Assembly (NCBI GenBank): GCA_902388455.1
Contig: CABMPD010000010.1
Coordinates: 1 to 64,000, forward strand
From: an uncultured Alistipes sp.
Lineage (GTDB): Bacteria > Bacteroidota > Bacteroidia > Bacteroidales > UBA932
DNA length: 64,000 nt
Direction: 5' to 3'
Made by a program: the position numbers and the translations under genes
Shown: in pieces, positions 18,011 to 26,424 of the stretch
How positions within the stretch are numbered: position 1 is the first letter of the stretch
Layout of the letters: each line of letters starts with the position of its first letter
The notes under the pieces: model-generated
What the model saw: the letters and a program-made list of their open reading frames with translations, nothing else
Told to the model about the DNA's origin: nothing
The model's database searches: none

Positions 18011-20272
18011 TTAACGGAGTTCGATAGCGACGCCGCCGCTGCGGGCCAGGGGAATCTCCAGCTTGGAGTCGGAGGTGATCAGGGTCTCGGATATCTTGTA
18101 GCTCTGGGGATTCTCGTCCCAGGATGCGTCCTCTCCGTCGGCGTAGATGGTGGCGGTATATTTCTTTCCCTTTGTCAGGGGCAGTTTGGAGAAGTCGATG
18201 GTCGCAGTGCGCTCATTCTCGTCGGTGATGGCACCGATGTACCATTTGTCCTCACCCTTGGCCTTGCGGGCTGTGGTGATGTAGTCGCCCGGCTCGGCCT
18301 CCAGCACTTTGGTGTAGTCCCAGTCGGTGGGTACGTTGCGTATGAAGGTGAAGGCATCGGGGAAGCGCTCGTAGTTCTCTGGCAGGTCGGCTACCATCTG
18401 CAGGGGGGAGTACAGCACTACGTAGAGGGCCAGCTGCTTTACCAGTGTGGTGTGGATGTGGCCCTTGGCATTCTCGTCGTAGTATTTCATGTCCTGCTGG
18501 AAAATGCCGGGGGTGTAGTCCATCGGGCCGCCCATGATACGGGTGAAGGGCAGGATGGTGGTGTGCTCGGGCGGGTTGCCTATGGCGTCGGAGGACTCGA
18601 ACTCGGTGCCTCGGGCGGACTCGGCTGCCAGGTAGTTGGGCCAGGTGCGGTGCAGTCCGGTGGGTCTTACGGGCTCGTGGGCATCTATCATGATCTGGTA
18701 GTCGGCGGCGCGTCTGATGCAGTGCAGGAAGTGGTTGACCGTGGACTGGTCGTAGTGGTGTGCACCGCGGGGGATAATGGGACCTACGTAGCCGCTCTTG
18801 ACTACGGAATAGTTGTTGTCCTTCATGAATTGGTATGCCCGGTCGAGGTAACGCTCGTAGTTGAGGGTCGAGCCGGATGTCTCATGGTGCATGACGAGCT
18901 GGACACCCTTGCTCTTGGCGTAGTCACGGAGCTCGGCCACATCGAAGTCGGGGTAGGGGGTGAGGAAGTCGAATACGAACTCCTTGAACTGGCCGAACCA
19001 GTCTTCCCAGCCCTGGTTCCAGCCCTCGACGAGGACTCCCTGGATGTTGTTGGCAGCTGCGAAATCTATGTACTTCTTGACGTTCTCGGTATTGGCGGCA
19101 TGGGTGCCGTTGGGTACGGTCTTGGTGTAGTCGGTGATGCCGAGCTGGACATTGGGCTCGTTGGTGTAGCTCCAGGTGCCGCGTCCGGGGGCGAACATCT
19201 GCCACCATACTCCTGCGAATTTCTGGGGCCGTATCCAGTCGGTGTCCTCTATGGCGCAGGGCTCGTTGAGGTTGAGGATCAGGCGGCTCTCGAGGATGGC
19301 GGGAGCGTTGTCGGTGACGATGATGGTTCTCCAGGGTGTGGTCTGGGGTGTCTGGACGTGGCCTCTGTTGCCGAGGGCGTCAGGTACGAGGTGGGAGACG
19401 AACTTGGTGCGGCCCTCACCGGCGTCCTGTACCTCGAGCTGCATGGCGGGGAAGTTGACCAGGGCGGCCTCATGGATGTTGACGTACAGCCCGCCGCCGT
19501 CGCGCTTGAACATCACCGGGGTCTGCACTCCGGGCACCGGCATGGGGCAGATGCAGGCGTTGCCGCTGCGGTCGAAGTCCGGGTAGAGGGCGGCAATCCG
19601 GCTCATGGGCGAGGTCTCGTGGATGAACTCGTTGGAGTCGTAGTCACCGGCAATCCAGAAGGTGGTGAGGTCCTCGTGGAAGGTAAACTCCGTCAGCTCG
19701 TTGCGGACAATGAAGTAGCCGAGGGTCTTCTGCTTGGGAAACTCGTAGCGGAAGCCGAGCCCGTCGTTGAAGAGACGGAAGCGGATGACAATCATGCGGT
19801 CTCCGTCCGTTTCTGTGCCGAATGCGGAACTCATGGGCTGGCGGAGGTACACGGCCAGTTCGTTGTGGTGGTCGCGGATCTCTTTCTCCTCACCCCAGAC
19901 GGGCTCCCAGGTGTAGTCGACTGTCGTGCGGGCGGTGCTGTCCAGTATGAAGCCCTCACGCATCTGAGAAAGCCGGAGGACGGTGTTGCTTTCCTTGACT
20001 TCCCAGCCGTTCATGAAGGGCTGGATGTCGCTGACTCCGCCCTCGTGGCGTATGTCGAATCCGAGGCGGCTGTCATCTATGACATTCTGTCCGTTGAATT
20101 TCAGGGAGTAGAAGGGCTCCCCTTTGTCTGTAAGATAGAAGTTGAGCTCCAGTTTCTTGTCGGGTGACAGCAGGCTCAGGCTGTCGCTCTTTGCGGCTCC
20201 TGCTCCGGGTGCCGCCATCGCAGCCGCACTCATCATCATCGCGGCCGCGCTCATTGCAAGCAGTCTTTTCAT
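18011..20272 (-). CDS. GH97 family glycoside hydrolase, SusB-like
   Basis: A 753-residue secreted enzyme. The start is MKRLLAMSAAAMMMSAAAMA, a signal peptide; an in-frame extension to 20368 would include the promoter. The N-terminal beta-sandwich begins SPDKKLELNFYLTDKGEPF. The catalytic barrel holds VLVEGWNQGWEDW and DAHEPVRPTGLHRTWPN with ESARGTEFE. In SusB these blocks carry the calcium-binding and catalytic glutamates, so an inverting alpha-glucosidase is more likely than the retaining alpha-galactosidase branch. It would cleave alpha-linked oligosaccharides in the periplasm. No SusC/SusD pair is adjacent. A TATCTTTG -7 box (20306 to 20299) precedes it. Confidence 0.93.
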   Translation of the reverse strand: MKRLLAMSAAAMMMSAAAMAAPGAGAAKSDSLSLLSPDKKLELNFYLTDKGEPFYSLKFNGQNVIDDSRLGFDIRHEGGVSDIQPFMNGWEVKESNTVLRLSQMREGFILDSTARTTVDYTWEPVWGEEKEIRDHHNELAVYLRQPMSSAFGTETDGDRMIVIRFRLFNDGLGFRYEFPKQKTLGYFIVRNELTEFTFHEDLTTFWIAGDYDSNEFIHETSPMSRIAALYPDFDRSGNACICPMPVPGVQTPVMFKRDGGGLYVNIHEAALVNFPAMQLEVQDAGEGRTKFVSHLVPDALGNRGHVQTPQTTPWRTIIVTDNAPAILESRLILNLNEPCAIEDTDWIRPQKFAGVWWQMFAPGRGTWSYTNEPNVQLGITDYTKTVPNGTHAANTENVKKYIDFAAANNIQGVLVEGWNQGWEDWFGQFKEFVFDFLTPYPDFDVAELRDYAKSKGVQLVMHHETSGSTLNYERYLDRAYQFMKDNNYSVVKSGYVGPIIPRGAHHYDQSTVNHFLHCIRRAADYQIMIDAHEPVRPTGLHRTWPNYLAAESARGTEFESSDAIGNPPEHTTILPFTRIMGGPMDYTPGIFQQDMKYYDENAKGHIHTTLVKQLALYVVLYSPLQMVADLPENYERFPDAFTFIRNVPTDWDYTKVLEAEPGDYITTARKAKGEDKWYIGAITDENERTATIDFSKLPLTKGKKYTATIYADGEDASWDENPQSYKISETLITSDSKLEIPLARSGGVAIELR

Positions 20273-20298
20273 CTCAGTTTGTGTTTTATAATTGCTAA

Positions 20299-20306
20299 CA
20301 AAGATA
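20299..20306 (-). promoter_or_regulatory. -7 box of the GH97 gene
   Basis: TATCTTTG on the minus strand lies 27 nt upstream of the chosen ATG (20272). No well-spaced -33 element is evident. Confidence 0.5.
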
Positions 20307-20506
20307 TTACAAATCGAAGACAAATCCGGGAACAAAACGATTATTTGGGATGAAATGACGATAAACATGGATGAATTTAATAGCTATCCGCATTTTTATA
20401 AGTTTGCACCCGGTTTAATATCGGAAATATGAAATGGCCGCGGGCAGATCCGCTCAAAGTATTCAGAGGCTCTCCCGTAAAGCGCTGGACAATATAAAAA
20501 ATTACT

Positions 20507-20514
20507 TAAATTTG
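20507..20514 (+). promoter_or_regulatory. -7 box of the TlpA-like gene
   Basis: TAAATTTG lies 36 nt upstream of the ATG at 20550. A -33 element is not clear. Confidence 0.45.
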
Positions 20515-20549
20515 TAGGATAGTAACAAACTTTTAAAAATAACCAGGTT

Positions 20550-21143
20550 ATGAAATTCAAATTTGCTATTTCCGTGGTAGCCGTACTGGCTGCTATGACT
20601 GCCGTGAGCTGCGGCAACAATAAGAACTCTTCGGCCAAGTCTGAGGACAAGTCCGCCGAAGCAGCTGCAACAGCCGTACAGGCCGACGAAAGGGGTTATG
20701 TCGTCAAGGTCGGCGACCAGGTCCCCGATTTCGACCTGCAGATGCTGGACGGTACTACCCTCAACATCAAAGAGCTGCAGGGTAAGGTCGTAATGCTTCA
20801 GTTCACCGCCAGCTGGTGCAGTGTGTGCCGCAAGGAGATGCCCCACATTGAGAGCGAGATATGGCAGAAGCTGAAAGACAACCCCGAGTTTGCCCTCTAC
20901 GGCATAGACCTGAAGGAGACACCCGAGGTGACCGCCGATTTCGCCAAGGCCATCCCCGTGACCTATCCCCTGACCCTCGACCCTGACGGAGAGCGTTTTG
21001 CCCTCTTCTGCGACAAGGGTGCCGGAGTGACCCGAAACATCATTCTCGACCGTACCGGCAAGATCATCATGCTGACCCGCCTCTATGACGAGGCCGAGTT
21101 TGCCTCCATGGTCAAGCTCATCAACGAGGAGCTCGCCAAGTAA
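20550..21143 (+). CDS. TlpA/ResA-like thioredoxin-fold lipoprotein
   Basis: A 197-residue lipoprotein. The signal peptide ends in a lipobox (TAVSC, Cys about residue 22), followed by a Ser/Ala-rich linker. The thioredoxin domain (about 55-195) has the active-site motif WCSVC within FTASWCSVCRKEMPHI. Such proteins are anchored on the periplasmic side and reduce or exchange disulfides, for example in cytochrome c maturation or oxidative-stress defence. It is a single-gene unit, with no cytochrome genes nearby to fix its substrate. Confidence 0.92.
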   Translation: MKFKFAISVVAVLAAMTAVSCGNNKNSSAKSEDKSAEAAATAVQADERGYVVKVGDQVPDFDLQMLDGTTLNIKELQGKVVMLQFTASWCSVCRKEMPHIESEIWQKLKDNPEFALYGIDLKETPEVTADFAKAIPVTYPLTLDPDGERFALFCDKGAGVTRNIILDRTGKIIMLTRLYDEAEFASMVKLINEELAK

Positions 21144-21180
21144 CTTTGTATGTAAGTCCCGTGCGTAGCACTGCGACTTG

Positions 21181-21241
21181 TGGCTGCAACCATAAAAATT
21201 TTAAAAAATATGTGGTTGTAGCCATAATTTTTTTATCTTTG
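21181..21241 (+). promoter_or_regulatory. Twin palindromes 32 bp apart plus -7 box, upstream of ATPase 1
   Basis: TGGCTGCAACCA (21181-21192) and TGGTTGTAGCCA (21213-21224) are variants of one near-palindrome. They lie exactly 32 bp apart, each followed by an A/T tract. The second ends 9 bp before TATCTTTG (21234-21241). An AAGGAG site (21247-21252) precedes the ATG by 8-9 nt. The same architecture with a different palindrome precedes the paralogue at 39355. Confidence 0.75.
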
Positions 21242-21261
21242 GAGCAAAAGGAGAATAATGT

Positions 21262-22467
21262 ATGCCGCAGATAGATCCTCAGCCTTTGTACGACAACTAC
21301 CACCGGAAAATAGCGAAGACAGACCTCCGCTTCAAGCGTTATCTTTATGGGCGTATCAACTGGAAGTCCCGTATTATCAGTATCAAGGGGGCTCGTGGAG
21401 TAGGAAAGACGACAATGCTTCTTCAGCATATCCTGGAGAACTATGAGGATATTGACCGGACGCTTTATGCCTCTCTGGATGACTTATGGTTTGCTACTCA
21501 TAATCTGATGGATCTGGTGGACTGGGCCGACAGACACGGTATATCACGGTTGTATCTGGATGAAGTACATCGCTATGAAGGTTGGTCTCAGGTTCTGAAA
21601 AACGTATATGACAATTATCCGGATATGAGCATCATCTATACGGGCAGTTCCCTGCTGGTAATGGACAACGCCGTCGTGGATATGTCCAGACGGCAGACAT
21701 CTTACATGCTCTATGGCTTGTCCTTGCGGGAATACCTTGAGTTGGAAGGAATCCTTAGTTATGATCCTGTTCCGTTGGAGAATTTGCTTGGCGGTCATGT
21801 CAGAATTGCGATGGATATCATCGGGCGCATCAAAATCGCCCCTTTGTTCGAACTCTACCTCTCGCAGGGATATTATCCGTTTTACCGTGAGTCTCCGGAA
21901 GATTTTCCAATACGCCTGCGTGAAACAGTTGCAACAGTAATTGATTCCGATCTGCCATCAGTAGAAAGAGTCACATTTGAGACGCTGCAGAAAGTGAAGA
22001 AACTTCTGATGATTATCAGCGAGCGCGTTCCTTTTCAACCCAGCATGTCGGAACTTTGGCGACAGCTTTCTACGGACAACGAATCAGGTCTCAAAATGCT
22101 CTATTCCCTTGACAAGGCGCAGGTTCTTGCTCTTCTCAATGCAAGGGCAAAGAGTTATAAGTCCTTGACAAAGCCAGACAAGATTTACCTGAACAATCCC
22201 AATCTGATGCATGTCCTATGTCCGCGGGTGGACAGTGGAAACGAGCGCGAGACATTCTTTCTAAGCCAACTCCGCATCGGTCACGATGTCAGTTTTCCCA
22301 CCCGGGGAGACTTCCTCATTGATGGCAGGTATCTGTTCGAAGTCGGAGGCAAGGGAAAGACTTTTGAGCAGATAGCGGATATTGCAGACAGCTTCCTCGC
22401 TGTAGATGAGACAGATGTAGGGTATGGCAACCGTATTCCGCTATGGCTGTTCGGCTTCTTGTATTAA
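21262..22467 (+). CDS. AAA ATPase with DUF4143-type C-terminal domain (copy 1)
   Basis: A 401-residue protein of the AAA_14/DUF4143 group. Walker A is GARGVGKTT (about residues 34-42). Walker B is LYLDEVH (about 97-103). A GSS sensor and MSRR segment follow. The C-terminal part ends DFLIDGRYLFEVGGKGKT, a D...ExGGK arrangement reminiscent of PD-(D/E)XK nucleases, with which DUF4143 has been grouped. No biological role is established. It is a solo gene whose promoter carries paired palindromes. Its stop codon overlaps the convergent permease gene by 4 bp (TTAATTAA). A paralogue with the same motifs is at 38186-39355. Confidence 0.88.
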   Translation: MPQIDPQPLYDNYHRKIAKTDLRFKRYLYGRINWKSRIISIKGARGVGKTTMLLQHILENYEDIDRTLYASLDDLWFATHNLMDLVDWADRHGISRLYLDEVHRYEGWSQVLKNVYDNYPDMSIIYTGSSLLVMDNAVVDMSRRQTSYMLYGLSLREYLELEGILSYDPVPLENLLGGHVRIAMDIIGRIKIAPLFELYLSQGYYPFYRESPEDFPIRLRETVATVIDSDLPSVERVTFETLQKVKKLLMIISERVPFQPSMSELWRQLSTDNESGLKMLYSLDKAQVLALLNARAKSYKSLTKPDKIYLNNPNLMHVLCPRVDSGNERETFFLSQLRIGHDVSFPTRGDFLIDGRYLFEVGGKGKTFEQIADIADSFLAVDETDVGYGNRIPLWLFGFLY

Positions 22468-24797
22468 TTAAGTCCGTCGCGGGGATTGGCGGTGGCCCGG
22501 CGGTAGAAGACGGCGGTGACGATCAGTGCAGTGACGGCTGATACGGCCACGAGGGCAAGGGCAAAGACCCAGGGGCTGATATGGACGCGGTCGACGAAGT
22601 TCTGCAGCCAGCGTGAGGTGATGACGGCCGCTATGGGGCAGGAAAGCGCGAAGCAGATGAGGACAATGGTACCGTAACCGATATTGGCCCGCTCGAGGAT
22701 GGAGGCGACGCTGGCTCCGAAAATCTTGCGGACGGCGGTCTCCTTCCTGCGGTACTCGGTGTCGAAGAGCACCAGGCCGATGACTCCGCATAGAGCCAGG
22801 ATGGCGGCAATGACGCTGAACGCCACCACGAGGCGGGATGTGCGGATCTCATTTTGGTACAGATTGTTCTGTATGGTATCGTAGAACTCTACCTGTGATG
22901 GCCAGTAGGGGTCGGCCTCGCGTATGAGGGACTCTATATCGGACGCGGCCTGGAACGCATTGCTGCCGGCAGTGATGCGGAAGTAAAGCACTCCGTTAAC
23001 TCCGCTGTATATGCCGGAAGGTATGAATGCAATGGGGGTATTGGGCTCGCGGACCGAGTTGAAGCGGACATTTTCGCAGATGCCTATTACCTCACCGGTC
23101 TCCGGTAGGATGTCGCCGGGCATTATTCCGAACTGGTCCATCATGTATCGGGTCACTACCGTGACTCCGGCAGAGTCATACTGGTTGAAGTTGCGCCCTT
23201 CCACCATCTCTATGCCCATGACATCCATGAACTGCGGGTCCACTCCGATAAAGAACATCTGGATTTTCTCCCCGTTGTAATCGACGCCTCCTGTGCTGTA
23301 GGAGTCCGAGGCACCGACTTTCTCTGAGGAATAGGCTATGCCGGCTATCGAGGGGTATTTCTGTGCGGAGCTGCGGAGCATATCCATTTTTGCGGTGATG
23401 GTGGCACTGGCGTTGGCGACAGCTATCTCGTCCTTGTCGAATCCCAATATGGTGTTGCGCATCAGCCGGTTCTGCAGCAGTACGAAGGTCATGAACACCA
23501 GTGTAACGAAGGCTACTGTGTACTGGATGCCGCTCATCACGTTGCGGAACGTGCGTCCGCCCTTAGAGAGACCGAAATCTCCCTTGAGCACCAGTGCCGG
23601 GGCAAATGAGGTAGCGTACCAGCTCGGATACAGTCCGGCAAGGATTCCGGCCGCAATGGTGATGACGCTGACCGTGACGATGATACCGATGCTGTGAGCC
23701 GTGAACAGTCCTTTCAGGATGTTGGCGCTGACCAGCATCGGGGATATCCATCCGGCCAGCAGGAAGGAGATGATCAGGGCGATGAGCGCAATGACGACTG
23801 TCTCCATGGTCAGCATCCAGCGCAGCCTGGAGGTGGATGCGCCCACTACTTTCTGGGTGTTGATGCTCCGGATGCGTACTGGGGCGAGGGAGGTGAAGAA
23901 GTTGGCGAAATTGATTACTCCCGAGAGGAGCACCAGTATGCCGATGGCCGTCAGCAGGATGGTCGTGCTGCGGCTGCCGCTGTAGAACACCCTGCCGTCT
24001 CCGCCCTGCTCCATGAAGTATATGTCCTCCATCGGCACGAGCTCTATGGGGCTCATCCAGCTCAGGGAGAAGTCGAAGTTGGAGTTGAACTCGTTTTCTA
24101 CCAGCGACGCGGATTCCCGGGAATCCAGCAGCAGGTAGCAGATGAAGTTCGCCCCTCCGTAGGTGTAGGGCGTGACTCTTTCATCCACTGCGAAATAGAT
24201 GCTGTTCTGCAGGTTGCTGTTGGAGGGGAAGTCCTCGTAGACGGCTCCCACAGTCAGCTCGCCTTCCGGGAAGAACCAGTTGCCGTCGGTACGCAGGATC
24301 TTGCCGACTGCGTCCCCTTCGAAGAGATTCTCGGCCATGCTCTGGGGAATGATGGCGGTCTGGGGGCGGGTCAGGGCCTCCGGATCTCCGCTTGTCAGAC
24401 GGACTCCGAATACTTTCATGAAGTCCGGCTGCACCATGTCGCATCTCAGCTCGTATCCGTGCGGTTCACCGGCAGCATCGTCGATGTAGAACGGCAGCTT
24501 GCCCAAGTAGGGCATGAGCATCGTTCCGGCCTCGATGTGGGCCGAGGAGTTGATGACGTCCCGGGCGAAAGCGTTGGGCAGGATACTGCGGAAAGTCTCG
24601 TCGTTCCCGGGGCAGTCCACCCTGAAAATCCTCCCGGAGGTAGGGTAGGAACGGTCGAAGGTGGTCTCGTACTCCACATGGGACATGATGATGATGAATG
24701 CGGTGAGGGCCACGACCAGACCGGCGAGATTGATGGCCGCCGGGAGAGGGTACTTTCTTAGGGTATGGCCCAGATTTCTGAGTATTAGTTTCAACAT
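22464..24797 (-). CDS. MacB/FtsX-type ABC transporter permease (copy 1)
   Basis: A 777-residue membrane protein starting MLKLILRNLGHTLRKYP; a longer frame to 24875 adds a segment overlapping the upstream terminator. It has a first membrane helix near residues 20-45, a periplasmic MacB core domain, three helices around 290-420, a second periplasmic domain and three C-terminal helices with the FtsX signature (RRKETAVRKIFGAS). These duplicated permeases act with a separate MacB ATPase, which is not in the window. The substrate is unknown; export of lipids, peptides or antimicrobials, or envelope signalling, are family possibilities. A paralogue is at 31816. Confidence 0.9.
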   Translation of the reverse strand: MLKLILRNLGHTLRKYPLPAAINLAGLVVALTAFIIIMSHVEYETTFDRSYPTSGRIFRVDCPGNDETFRSILPNAFARDVINSSAHIEAGTMLMPYLGKLPFYIDDAAGEPHGYELRCDMVQPDFMKVFGVRLTSGDPEALTRPQTAIIPQSMAENLFEGDAVGKILRTDGNWFFPEGELTVGAVYEDFPSNSNLQNSIYFAVDERVTPYTYGGANFICYLLLDSRESASLVENEFNSNFDFSLSWMSPIELVPMEDIYFMEQGGDGRVFYSGSRSTTILLTAIGILVLLSGVINFANFFTSLAPVRIRSINTQKVVGASTSRLRWMLTMETVVIALIALIISFLLAGWISPMLVSANILKGLFTAHSIGIIVTVSVITIAAGILAGLYPSWYATSFAPALVLKGDFGLSKGGRTFRNVMSGIQYTVAFVTLVFMTFVLLQNRLMRNTILGFDKDEIAVANASATITAKMDMLRSSAQKYPSIAGIAYSSEKVGASDSYSTGGVDYNGEKIQMFFIGVDPQFMDVMGIEMVEGRNFNQYDSAGVTVVTRYMMDQFGIMPGDILPETGEVIGICENVRFNSVREPNTPIAFIPSGIYSGVNGVLYFRITAGSNAFQAASDIESLIREADPYWPSQVEFYDTIQNNLYQNEIRTSRLVVAFSVIAAILALCGVIGLVLFDTEYRRKETAVRKIFGASVASILERANIGYGTIVLICFALSCPIAAVITSRWLQNFVDRVHISPWVFALALVAVSAVTALIVTAVFYRRATANPRDGLN

Positions 24798-24860
24798 GGC
24801 AGGCAGTTTGTTGCGGTTTATCTGCAAGATTGTTTTCAAAAGCTGTGCCGGATCCAGACA

Positions 24861-24890
24861 AAAAGCCCGGAACAAGAGTCTGTTCCGGGC
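24861..24890 (-). terminator. Rho-independent terminator of the BACON/FISUMP lipoprotein gene
   Basis: On minus, GCCCGGAACA (24890 to 24881), a 6-nt loop and TGTTCCGGGC (24874 to 24865) are followed by TTTTTGTCTGG. It lies about 30 nt past the stop codon at 24922 and just upstream of the permease start at 24797, so the permease needs its own promoter or readthrough. Confidence 0.9.
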
Positions 24891-24921
24891 CGAAATGAAA
24901 ATAACGCATGAACTGGAGGTT

Positions 24922-26271
24922 CTATTCCTTGATGCAGCGTATGGGCTGTGCCATGGCCCTGTTACCTGGAGAGTTGTTCATTGTTGTAAGATAAGGGCTG
25001 CTGACTACTCTCTCTGAGAAATAGTATATTTTGGATGGATCTATTACATCTTCCCTGATCTGTTCGGTGGATGTCCAGCACATCATGCTGTTGATGAGTA
25101 CCAATACGCCGGTAATGTCTTCTCTGCAGCCTTGGGCCGGATACCAGGCAGTGAACCCGTCTCCATCCAGGGATAAGCCGTTTTTCACCACGTCGAATTC
25201 AGCGTTGACTATGTCTGAGAAGTCCTCGGAAGAAGGTACGCGCCATCCTGCAGGGCAGGGGTCCGTATCGGTTTTCTGTTCTGCCCACTTTGTTTCCGCG
25301 GGGTCGAGAATCCAGTTGCTGGACGGGGCGCAGAACATAGTCATAGGTTCGCTGATGCCTCTGGATGCGTCAGCTCCTTCCCCGATGAATTTCCAGGACC
25401 TGCCGAGTTTCTCATTGACAATTGTCTCTGCCTCGGCTGTTGCGAATGCGATGTTGTCTGTGGCTTCATTCAAGGTGCCGCCGTATATCGGATCCTTTCT
25501 TCCCCACTGGTACAGCATGCCGTAGGCATCAGTAGATCCCGGTTCAGTCCCGTAGGCTCCGATAAACCGGTCCATGAATTCTACGCCGTTGGGGTAGATG
25601 TGTGAGCCGGGAGTTTCTGCCGCCCATATGTGCCAGGACCAGACTATATTGCCGGAAGCATCCAGGGCAGCGAGCACCAGGTTGCCTCTTTGGCCGGTAG
25701 ATGTGAAGTAGACGGCTCCGTCCCTATACTCGATATTTGTCAGTATATCCTGTGATTCAGAATCTGAAACAGGGCTGGTGGCCCATAGCCAGTCGACTGA
25801 CGCGATGCCGTCTATCTGTCCTCCGTTTACTTTGCCGGTATTGAAAAACCAGTCTCCTTCTGTAGGCACTATGTAGCAGTTGGCGTATTCTCCCAGGTCT
25901 GTATATGTTATTTCGACTGCTTCTTGTCTTACGTATACAGTATCATATGCTGACGAGTAGGAGAGAATTATGCCGGCAGTCCTTGCCTCTGTTTCCGTAT
26001 TTGCGCTGACGGTAAACGATACGGTGTCATTCCCGACTGTCACTCCGCTTATCCATTCGGCTTGTGGCTCTGCCTTGAGTATTTCATTTTCCACCGGATT
26101 CTCCACGGTATAGGTAAATCCGGCTTCGCCTCCCTCAGATGATACATACACTGTATCCGACTGAACGGTTATACCGGGCAGAAGGTCCGGCTTAAGGTTC
26201 TTGTTGCACGACGGCAGGAGCAGGGCAACTGCCGCAAGGCAAAGAATAATGGTAGTACTTGACTTCATCAT
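24922..26271 (-). CDS. BACON-domain lipoprotein with FISUMP-like C-terminus
   Basis: A 449-residue lipoprotein. The signal peptide ends in a lipobox (LLPSC, Cys about residue 22). A BACON-type beta-sandwich follows at about 35-120 (SDTVYVSSEGGEAGF ... TVYVRQEAVEI). The remainder has the FISUMP pattern: YPNGVEFMDRFIGAYG, YQWGRKDPIYGG and CPAGWRVPSSEDF. Such surface lipoproteins in gut Bacteroidetes are thought to bind glycans or mucins; no enzyme motif is visible. It has its own promoter (26361-26333) and terminator. It is transcribed just after the TPR-HTH regulator gene, a possible regulatory partner. Confidence 0.85.
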   Translation of the reverse strand: MMKSSTTIILCLAAVALLLPSCNKNLKPDLLPGITVQSDTVYVSSEGGEAGFTYTVENPVENEILKAEPQAEWISGVTVGNDTVSFTVSANTETEARTAGIILSYSSAYDTVYVRQEAVEITYTDLGEYANCYIVPTEGDWFFNTGKVNGGQIDGIASVDWLWATSPVSDSESQDILTNIEYRDGAVYFTSTGQRGNLVLAALDASGNIVWSWHIWAAETPGSHIYPNGVEFMDRFIGAYGTEPGSTDAYGMLYQWGRKDPIYGGTLNEATDNIAFATAEAETIVNEKLGRSWKFIGEGADASRGISEPMTMFCAPSSNWILDPAETKWAEQKTDTDPCPAGWRVPSSEDFSDIVNAEFDVVKNGLSLDGDGFTAWYPAQGCREDITGVLVLINSMMCWTSTEQIREDVIDPSKIYYFSERVVSSPYLTTMNNSPGNRAMAQPIRCIKE

Positions 26272-26332
26272 GGCTTTAGTGTTTTGTGTGTTGTTTTAAT
26301 GGTTGTGCGACATCTTGTCCGGATGTCAGGAA

Positions 26333-26361
26333 CAAATATAATGACTTCTTACAGATTGCAA
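26333..26361 (-). promoter_or_regulatory. Promoter of the BACON/FISUMP lipoprotein gene
   Basis: On minus, TTG (26361 to 26359), 18 nt and TATATTTG (26340 to 26333). The expected leader is about 55 nt. Upstream (26381-26423) is a very AT-rich stretch with overlapping short palindromes. Confidence 0.55.
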
Positions 26362-26424
26362 TCCATGTCTTATTATACAAAATATATACATGTTAATATT
26401 ATATATTCACAATATATATACTGC

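Noticed and set aside
18452..20167. A 571-codon open frame on plus, antisense to GH97
   Set aside because: It is a GC-driven shadow of the GH97 gene with low-complexity Val/Gly/Glu composition.
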